From Lentinula raphanica (lineage: Eukaryota > Basidiomycota > Agaricomycetes > Agaricales > Omphalotaceae), in assembly GCA_027919835.1 (NCBI GenBank), contig JANVFP010000019.1, forward strand, positions 558,001 to 622,000: a DNA stretch of 64,000 nucleotides, given 5' to 3'. The notes below the pieces were generated by a model, which had not been told where the DNA came from, did no database searches, and worked only from the letters and a program-made list of their open reading frames with translations. Positions within the stretch are counted from its first letter, which is position 1. Each line of letters begins with the position of its first letter. This document shows, piece by piece, positions 56,047 through 64,000 of this stretch. The translations under genes and the position numbers were made by a program.

Positions 56047-56364
56047 TATAAGATTCGCCAGTCGCAGCTATACAAATACGAGATGAGTTCGATAACCTGA
56101 CGGTACAAGTTCCTATATATAATACCTATACAAATACGAGATGAGTCTACAAGAGAATGTAAGTTGGATAGCATATAGTGATGATATAGAGATATACTCA
56201 CTCGATAACCTGACGGTACAAGTTAAGGAGTGAGAATAGCGTGTATCGACTTAAATAGTCCGTTTGTGTACCAAATAACCAATAACACCGATCTAACCCT
56301 TCCATCGTCACACCACCGCGAATACGATCCCGTACCGTCGCCACGACACGCCTTATTTCTAACA
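56047..56364 (-). repeat. 5' LTR of the copia element
   Basis: 318 bp, same sequence as 51252-51569 by eye. Directly inside it (56046 downward, minus strand) is GATTCGCAGTCAGACG, the expected primer-binding site. Confidence 0.95.
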
Positions 56365-56369
56365 GATTG
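56365..56369. repeat. 5-bp target site duplication, right side of the copia element
   Basis: GATTG, matching 51247-51251. Confidence 0.9.
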
Positions 56370-56964
56370 CATTGCAGCATGTTCATTGTAGCCCACCCCC
56401 CACCCACCACCTTCCTAGGAACTAGATAGTGTATTGGACATACAGCAGTCCAGGAACTATCGGGCTTCAGTTTAATGGAAGCAGCAAAAAAAAGGGAGGA
56501 AACAAAAACCAAGGGAAACCCAGAGGGCGGGCCGACAGGTCCTGGCAACTGAATTGAAGCCGGCCCGGAAAACAGAAAATGCATCGAGCACTGGAAAGCA
56601 AAAATTCCGGGGGTATAAAACCCTTACCCTAAAGGGTAGCGGGAATTTCACTTGGATTTCACTTGGATTTCACTAAGTTCGTGCCTAAGTTCCTCAACAT
56701 TGGAGAAGTCAAGGTCCCAAAGAGCACTGTTCAAGCACCTCAAGGCTACCAGATAGCTGAATTTGGAGGTAGTACATATGTCATTCGATGATAGCATACA
56801 ATGTGACAGTTTGGCGAGAGAGATAAGGAAATCCAGCCTGGGCGGTTTCATCTCCCCTTCCTCGTAGTTTATGTTCCATGTACATAGTATTGAATATATA
56901 TAATGCCCAACAGAGATAGACTGGCCCAGCACCCAGTCTTCATTGACCTGTAAGCCCAAACGAT
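56370..56964. other. Intergenic region with a possible coding remnant
   Basis: C-rich run near 56390 and a triple TTTCACTTGGA-type repeat at about 56645-56675. A minus-strand frame of about 100 codons (56648-56959) contains SVGHYIYSILCTWNINYEEG and ALWDLDFSNVEELRHELSE, which look protein-like, but it has no ATG and no known domain. It may be the end of a lost gene or an element remnant. Confidence 0.3.
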
Positions 56965-57921
56965 CTATTCTGAGTCTGAGAGTACCAGAAACCTCGAATA
57001 GTGGACATTCTGTGAATCCGGCTCTGCCCTTTTGAGCTTTTTCTTGTTTCGCATAGGAAGATCACGTATAATACGGCGGCGCGGCGTCATAGGAGTAGAT
57101 GTAGAGAGAGAATCATCAGTCAGCTGTGAAGTGGATGCGCGTTTGCGCGAATGATTCCTAAGCAGAGGTGTAGTAATAGCATCAGTATCAGTCCGAATGG
57201 ATATGACCAACGACGCGTACTTCGATGCCCCTTCGACTTGTTTCTTCAATTCACCATGTCTTTCCCTCCATTCTGAAGCTTGTTCTGCAGCTTCGGCGGT
57301 TGCTACTCTTGATTCTCGTAGCAATCTTGTTAGACGTTCAATCTCTAGACGCGCCTTCGCCTCTCCATCAGCATGAACTTCCGCGGCATTTTGATACTTC
57401 TCGCAGAATAGCATGAGTCGTTCGCTTTCCTTCTGGAGATTCTTGACTTGGTTTTGTGAAGTGGCGAGCTTCTGTTGTAGAGATTGAACAGCGGTATTGT
57501 CTAGGTAGACACGTCGGATGCTAGGTGTGATATAGCGATGGACATGTTTAGGAAGGCATGTCAGCTACAATCAACAGATGATGAGCTCATTTCGAGGATC
57601 AAGGCAAGAAGGTGACAATGTTGCTGACCTCTGGGCTGACTGAATCCAGGAATCAGTTCACTATTGGACTACGCAGTCAAGTTGAGACTTACCAATTGGA
57701 AACACCGCACGGCAGGTGGGACAGATAGTAGTGTATCCGTCTTCACTCGAGGATGCAATATAGTCTAAGAGACACGGTGAACAATACAGGTGTCCTTTGG
57801 TGGTTTGGGCCGGTGAATTAGCGCGAATTCCATCTTGTTGCATCAACCCGAGTTACTCACCACAAGGAATACACACTGGATCTTTCCAGTCTGAGAGACA
57901 TATAGAGCACTGTCCTGTCAT
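56965..57921 (-). CDS. RING-finger coiled-coil protein
   Basis: Probable E3 ligase. It starts MTGQCSICLSDWKDPVCIPCG at 57921. After a GT-AG intron it continues HLYCSPCLLDYIASS and CPTCRAVFPIG, completing a C3HC4 RING. The middle is a coiled coil (KYQNAAEVHADGEAKARLEIERLTRLLRE...QASEWRERHGELKKQVEG). The C-terminus is basic, with TPRRRIIRDLPMRNKKKLKRAEPDS, perhaps a nuclear signal, and ends FLVLSDSE. Same layout as the gene at 37317-38660, but shorter, about 220-240 residues. Substrate unknown. It lies 177 bp downstream of the 5-oxoprolinase-type gene on the same strand. Confidence 0.75.
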
Positions 57922-58098
57922 TGCGCCACGGAATAGGTTAGAAACTAGGTGGAGGAAAAGAAAGAGAAAGAGACGCGTTTTTCTCCCACGTTGAGATCAC
58001 GTTCTACGCGTACGCGTTATTGCAACTCCGACACGCGTCGACGGTCGACTTCATCATCACAATATGTACTGGTATATTCTCTAGTTTTACATTATTCT

Positions 58099-61084
58099 CT
58101 ACTTGCTGAGGGTGATATACAAATGTTTACTAGTCACCACAGCTTTTGCTCCTGGAATGATAACAATGGTCTGCGTATCGTCAATCACCATTGCAGGACC
58201 GTGAACTTCATCTCCAACGTCCAACTTCTCCAGCTTGAACACAGGCGTATCATCTACTCTTCCAACGGGTTCCTCAAAATACACACTCCATGTCGTATCG
58301 GCCTTTTCCGGCTTGAACGACGAGTCGGCAGAGTTCACGGCTTTGATGCTGTTGGAAGATTGTAGATGCTCTATTTCATCGTAGACAGATTCTCCTAGAG
58401 AATCAAATGTCTTGCCTATTCCTCGCACCTGGCATTTGGGATGATACATAACTGAAGGATGACGCGTAAAGCAAAATCCTGGACCGACCTTGATATCATC
58501 GACGATCACTGTCTTCCCCTCTAACAGGAACCCAAACTCAGCCTTGTACACCCTCTTGAAAGCCTTCAAGAAATCCTCTTTTCCATCTTCTCCTTCCACC
58601 TTCTCATTCGGATCCGGAAGTACCATCAGCGAAGTATCCGTCCCCTCAAACCGCATATTCAACATCCTCTCCACATGAACTCTGCTTCCCTCAAAACCTT
58701 GTCTCTTCAATTCCTCTCGGACCTCCGCCTCTTTTTTATCCAGTCGAGAAACCAATGAGGGATAGTTTTGAGGATTGTAGAAAGTCGACGAGGGTTCCTG
58801 TACCTCGTAAGCTCTGTGATCATTATACATGACGGAAAATGAATGTTTCGATACTTTAAGAGCTATATCAGAACCTACCGATCAGCTAATGCGAGCCCGT
58901 AGGCCGAAAGGATTGAGCTATAGCGGTGTATTAGAATCGTGTCAATTCCTAGCAACTTCGCGATTTCGCATGCGTGTTGACCACCTGCGCCTCCGAAAGA
59001 TGCCAGACTGCAGGTATTACCGTATAAATTAGCCAAGGGTTAAGATCGAAGAAGAGCTATAAAGAAACCAACATATGTTTCGACGTTGCATATCCACGAG
59101 CCTCCGTCAATGCTCGGATAGGTCTGCACATTGTCTCATTGGCTACCTTGATGAAACTGGAGATTCTCGTGGTAAGTTGACTGACTTCCATCTGAGTAGC
59201 GCTCAGGCTTCAACCTCGGTACTGACCCGTATATAATCTCATCCATACTCAACTTCTTTCTTGCTCCTGCATCAGCAGCCCCCACAGAGTTACCTCCATC
59301 CGCATTCACATCCTCAACCACTTTTTCAAACAATTTCCGAGATGTATCCGCATCCAATGGCTCTTTCTCGCTCTTGCCGAAAATCTTCGGGAAGAAGTCA
59401 GGTATGATACGTCCCAAGAGTAGATTCGCGTCTGTAACAGCAAGAGGGCCACCCTTGCGATAGCAGGCGGGTCCAGGTTGAGCTCCTGCACTTTCGGGTC
59501 CAGTGACGAAGAGTCCGTTGCGGAATTGTAAGCATGAGCCTCCTCCAGAAGCAACGGTGTTGATATCTAGCTGTTTTTACGTTCAGACCAAGTCGAACGC
59601 TTCTTGAGTGGATGGTATAGGAACTCACCTGTGGGCTCTGGATTGTCACTCCTGCAGTTGTGGTTTCATACACGACTTCGTATCGCCCGTCAAATCGAGA
59701 GACATCCGTAGACGTTCCACCCACATCGAGACTGGTTGAGGATGGACGTTTCAACATTGAAGGATAAACAGATAGTAGAGGTTTGAACAAACCCTATGAT
59801 TGGCCTCTTCCTCTTTTCATCCCAGCTCGTCAGAGCATAACCTACTACACCCCCTGCCGGTCCACTCAATATACTCTTAAGTCCTGAAAACCACTGATAG
59901 TCAACCAAACCACCATCGCTCCCCATGAATTCCACACGAGGACTTTTCAGTCTTCCGTCCTTCAACTTCTCATCAAACCCACTGAAGAATCCATCGAGGT
60001 AGTCTCTTAGAATTGGTGTCAAATATGCATCAGCGGTAGACGAGACACCCCGAGGGACCATCTTGATCATAGGTAACAATTGCGCTGATTCGGAGACGTG
60101 TTCGAAACCTATCGAACGAGCGATGGATCCAACAAAACGTTCGTGATCCGGATAGGTGTACGAATGAACCAAGACGATTGCAATAGATCGATAACCTTCG
60201 TCGTATAGCGCCTGAAGATCCTTCTTCAGTGTATCGCCATCTGATGAAAATGAGGTTCAATAGAATAATTGGTATCATACTGCTTCGAACGATACCTGGT
60301 TTCTTCATGATTCTCACAGCTTCCCCAGAAATACCCTGAACAATCTCCCCTGGCCCTTCAGCATCACCTTCACCGTCCCATCCATTACCACGATAACCTC
60401 TTTTGACTTTTCCGTTCTCGTCGAACTGAACAGCATGTTCTTCCGCTTGTGGATCAGACGTGTATCCCACTAGAGTCACTCGTTCGTCAACCTCTACGAC
60501 CTTGGTATACAGCGGAGAGGGCCGGCGGATGTTGAGGTCAAAGATCCTTGGCCGTGACTGGTTGCCGATGAGTAGCAGATCTTTGAACCCTTTCGTGATG
60601 AGCAATGCGTGTTTGTGACCTTTGCGTTCTAATAGTGCATTTGTAGCGACAGTTGTTGATAACCGGATGTAATCTTCGGATGACGTTAGTATTGAGAAGA
60701 TTGTCAACGAGTTACGACGCACCAATTTTGTCCGTGTTCAGCACTGTATTCCTAGGAATAGTTTCTCCAGTAACGATTTCGAGGACGCGCCGAATGCCTT
60801 CAGTAGGCGCATCAGCATAATTCGACGGATCTTGGGACACTATCGCGGAATTGGAAGATAAAAACCTCGAGCATCGGAGCGACAGTGTCAGGCGTACAGA
60901 GCTTTACGACTACATCCTTTCTCTGTTCTACGTTTTCGGGATCTGGATAAGAACTGATCCAGTAAATCAGATGGAAAAATCAAGTTGAAAGTCGATACGG
61001 TACTTACGCATGCACATCGCAGAATGTACCACCTCTGTCTGCACAGATACGAAGAGAACGGTCAGGAATATCGTTTCTGGGCAT
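58099..61084 (-). CDS. 5-oxoprolinase-type protein, HyuA half only
   Basis: ATP-dependent 5-oxoprolinase opens 5-oxoproline to glutamate in glutathione turnover. The gene starts [26 protein letters not shown] at 61084. Typical HyuA blocks follow: [129 protein letters not shown] and [16 protein letters not shown]. The last exon ends [21 protein letters not shown] and a stop. Fungal and animal 5-oxoprolinases are about 1,300 residues and continue into a HyuB domain of about 500. Here only 177 bp separate the stop from the next gene, so HyuB is absent. It may be truncated or may pair with a separate HyuB protein. Many introns. Confidence 0.82.
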
Positions 61085-61515
61085 GTCGGGGTGAAGGAAC
61101 AAGGATATCAGTCTCCAGTGTCGTCACTTATAAAGCAACTGGGAATCCGGATGGCTCGGAAAACATACGGAATATGGTAACATACTTGGTATGGAACATG
61201 GCATTCAGCGGAATGTTATATGATCATGGTCTAAAGTGAGAATAGCACACCCCCAACCTCACACGAGAGTTGCAACGTTGATGGTCAATGTACTAACAAC
61301 GTTTTGCAACCCAGTTGGTAGCTTCCAGAAAATGAGCGCCGTTTAAGCGCCGTACGATATCATGATGGGCGCTTGTGTAGGCTTACTGCTCGTTCAAGCT
61401 CAAGATTTGCAGTTGCCACTGCCAGTGATACGTTCATTCGCCCGAAATACTTTATACAACACGGTTTATTTACATCTACTGATTTTCAAACTTCCGCCTA
61501 TCACCCTGAACTATC
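61085..61515. other. Intergenic region
   Basis: 431 bp upstream of the 5-oxoprolinase-type gene and downstream of the RING membrane protein, both on the minus strand. No gene or clear element seen; GAGCGCCGTTTAAGCGCCG near 61334 contains a GGCGC/GCGCC-rich imperfect palindrome. Confidence 0.4.
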
Positions 61516-64000
61516 TTACGGGATATAGATCCTCGAATATCCATCGACCCTACAACCAAAAAGTGGAGCAATCATCCATGAGCATAGAGGAGACTTAGGG
61601 GGGAAGAGATAGACATACCCTCTTCTGCAACACGGACATCTATGTTTTGATGCTGAGGAACGTGCAGCGAGGCTTTCTCGGCATGAATCGCACATTGCGA
61701 GACACCTGCGATAGAAGGACAGTTAGTAAGTACGTGTGTCATGAGGTTGGTTTAACGCGGAATACAGGAAATTGCGGAAGAAGAGCCAGAGTCTGAAAGT
61801 TATGTATAGAGCTTGACATCAGAACATACCGGCAAGGCCAACAGATAATCACTCTCGGTTCGACCGTACATACGACGCAGTTCCTTCTCGAGTCATCGAA
61901 CACGCCGGAACTGCTGCTGCTGCTGCCGTGGGCGACACTAGTAGATGTAGTTTCCCATGTTTCCGGCATACCTCCACTGTATCCACCAAGTACATCAGAA
62001 TAATCACTGGTAGACGATGGTCCACCTGTGCGAGTATCTTTGTGCAAGGATGCGAACCTCCGCCGAGTAAGGGGACTCGATCCGGAGTACGACATATGCG
62101 CGAGCATGGTTGAAGCGGTGCTTGGTCCAGGAGAAGGCTCTCGAGTCGAAAGATCTGCGTATAGATGCACTGTTTCTTCGTATTCCTCCCGATATTCAGA
62201 CTCAAGTTCTTCTTCCGAATCCGTTTCTTCTTCTTCTTTTTCTTCTTCTTCTGCAACTCCGTGCTTGTCTTCGTCGTCTTGGTTTGCATCGGGTAAATCG
62301 TAGTCTGAGTCTTCCTCGTCTGAGAGGAAGGAGACTGATTCTCCACGAAGGAATTTCCGATACAATACCTCGTCCTGTTCCTCGCCTTCCGAGTCAGTCT
62401 CCCTTTCAATCTCTCCCTGACCTGGGGACGGTCCGGCATCGAAAGAGTGCCGTCTATCATGTACTCTCCTAGTTGAGCTCCTGATACGACCTCGCTGGAA
62501 AAGTTTACGTCTCCCTCTCAAGACCTCCCAGCCCACCGTCAACCCGACCTTTAACGCTCCCGACATCACAGCCCAGACACACTTGACAAACCTCACCAGT
62601 TCTACAAACCACTGTGCATTCAGCGTCAGGATGCCGTTCATACCGTATCGTCTTCTTCCGGGACCTAAAGAGAATACAAGTATCAGACCCTGGTCTAAGT
62701 CAGAGGTAGCCATAGCACGAACCATTAGGCCCATTAGAGCCCAAATCCACCTCCCGTACTTCATTATTCCATCCCCTCAACACCTTCATCTTGCCTGTCC
62801 TATCACGGTTCTGCGCTTTCTCCTTTCCGTGCCTTCGACCTCCACCTGCAACGATACCGGACGAAACCCCAGCGACGCCTGTGCGTGTCAGGCGGACGGT
62901 ACCATATTCCCTAGGTTCAGGTAGACCACCGTTCTTTCCGCTGGCTAACGAGGGAGCGAGAACACCCCCGACCTCATTCCCCCACCCTCTCAGCCCGGTC
63001 GCTTCCAAGCTCGCTGTTCCGACCCTTAGAAGGACAACACCGAAATCTTCTTCCCATGGGATCAAATCCAACAACTCCGTTATCCAGCTTCTGTTGTTGT
63101 TGTTATTGTGTTCAGATCCCCCGCCCATGCCTGTGTTGATTCCTAGTCCTAGAAGAGGCTTGTCTACTCTTCCTGTGATCAATAGTTGTGTGAGGATATT
63201 CAAGAAGATTGTTAGAATGATGGTGGAGATCAGCAGAGTCTCGAAGATGTTTGGGATGTAGTTCAGGATAGGATAGCCATGTGTAGTGTGATGTGGTGTG
63301 TAGATGTATGCTTGTGAAGGAATAGATGCATGTGAAGGCGTTGGACCCGTGGTGGTGGTAGTAGTGGCAGGATACGCAGAAAACTTGGATGATTTGCCTA
63401 AGAGATAATAGCCGAGGGTTATATGAAAATGCGCTAACGAAAGCATGGATGCTAAAGCGGTCGGGAGGAATCGATGTCTGGACCATCGTTTTCGAACGGA
63501 AAGAAGGTGGAATAGGGTCAGTTGCAGGAGTGGTATAGCTAGGGTGATGAGGACATGGGTATCTGGTCGAGAGGGTAACATTTCCAAGTCGTGATTATTA
63601 GAATTAGCATGCCCGATTTTGTGGGGTTTGAATGCATGCGTGAGGGGGGATGAATATATGTGCAGGAGGAAGGCATAGCCAACCTAGACAAGAAAGCTCT
63701 TGTGAGTAATCAAACAGAAGAGCGATAGGAATGAGCGACTAACCAAGTTGAACGGACTGGTATTTGCCTGCATATGTTCAGCGAACCCAAACCCAAACCC
63801 ATGTCCATTCCCGTCCAACCCTTTCACGAACCCCTCGACACAGAAAGCAGCACATATCGCGACAAACGTATGCCAACATACATCCTCAGTTTCCCATGAG
63901 GCGCTCCATTTGCCTAGTCGATACAGGACGTCGAACACGTTCTGGGCGAAATTACCTGAGTCCGAATTCGACAATGATCGGGGTTGTGTCCAAGGAAAGA
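61516..64000 (-). CDS. RING-finger membrane protein, Asi1/Asi3-like (5' end outside window)
   Basis: Probable inner-nuclear-membrane or ER ubiquitin ligase like yeast Asi1/Asi3. The frame is open to the window edge (...RSLSNSDSGNFAQNVFDVLYRLGKW), so the N-terminus is missing. Hydrophobic segments follow: FVAICAAFCVEGF, HVLITLAIPLLQLTLFHLLSV, LASMLSLAHFHITLGYYLL and FETLLISTIILTIFLNILTQLL. The middle is charged and very acidic near 62200-62330 (DEDKHGVAEEEEKEEEETDSEEELE), then Ser-rich. At the C-terminus lies the RING: NCVVCTVEPRVIICWPC, CLAMCDSCRE and HRCPCCRRGVDGYSRIYIP. The RING is split by two introns. The C-terminal RING after several membrane segments is what points to the Asi group; the exact target is unknown. 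Confidence 0.78.

Larger units (their letters stand above)
51252..56364 (-). mobile_element. Intact Ty1/copia LTR retrotransposon
   Basis: 5.1 kb element on the minus strand: LTRs of 318 bp at both ends, 5-bp target duplication GATTG, one long Gag-Pol frame, and a polypurine tract (CCAGGGGGAG on the minus strand) touching the 3' LTR at 51570-51579. The two LTRs read the same at every position by eye, so the insertion is very young. Nothing is missing, and the element may still be able to move. It landed in the upstream region of the HIRIP3-like gene. Confidence 0.95.

Noticed and set aside
62028..62472. Ser-rich and Leu-rich frames opposite the acidic tract
   Set aside because: They are the antisense reading of (GAA/GAG) repeats of the Asi-like gene; no start context or domain.

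Overview
This is a 64 kb stretch of fungal nuclear DNA. Genes are split by many short introns of about 45-90 nt with GT-AG (sometimes GC-AG) borders. The protein types (basidiomycete-style P450, hybrid histidine kinase, Ste6-like ABC exporter, copia element) point to a filamentous basidiomycete, most likely an agaricomycete. No species can be named from the sequence alone. No tRNA, rRNA or CRISPR was recognised.

Layout. 0.6-1.6 kb: a C2H2 zinc-finger protein (+). 1.8-6.2 kb: a tandem duplication of a whole nine-exon gene for an NADP-dependent alkenal/enone reductase (MDR superfamily), promoter included. 6.4-9.2 kb: a cytochrome P450 (-), convergent with the reductases; the three could form a small oxidation/reduction cluster. 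11.2-11.9 kb: a secreted protein of unknown function (+). 12.3-15.9 kb: a phospholipase D (-), divergent from a secreted class 3 lipase (16.8-18.2 kb, +). 18.3-19.2 kb: a small basic, perhaps mitochondrial, protein (-), divergent from a full-size ABCB/Ste6-like exporter (19.7-24.6 kb, +). 25.2-26.0 kb: a DJ-1/PfpI-family protein.

26-33 kb and 36-37 kb are gene-poor and repeat-rich. They hold a hAT-like miniature transposon with an 8-bp target duplication, a truncated 3' copy of the DJ-1 gene, a helicase fragment between inverted repeats, and a Tc1/mariner-like miniature transposon full of a 10-bp iterated motif. Between them (33.1-35.9 kb, -) lies a secreted, proline-rich, internally repeated protein.

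37.3-51.0 kb is again ordinary gene space: a RING/coiled-coil protein, a membrane-anchored hybrid histidine kinase, ESCRT-II subunit VPS25, a GH35 beta-galactosidase with micro-exons, and a HIRIP3-like chromatin protein (-). At 51.25-56.36 kb an intact Ty1/copia element (-) with LTRs that look identical and a 5-bp target duplication sits upstream of the HIRIP3-like gene. The right end is all minus strand: a second RING/coiled-coil protein, a 5-oxoprolinase-type gene that has only the HyuA half, and an Asi-type RING membrane protein running off the window.

Exon borders were worked out by eye from frame continuity and splice signals. Where a gene is given as one span, it contains introns. No clearly new multi-gene system was found. 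The most unusual signals are the two miniature transposons with iterated motifs, the HyuA-only 5-oxoprolinase, the helicase fragment inside inverted repeats, and GC-AG introns shared by, or differing between, the tandem reductases.
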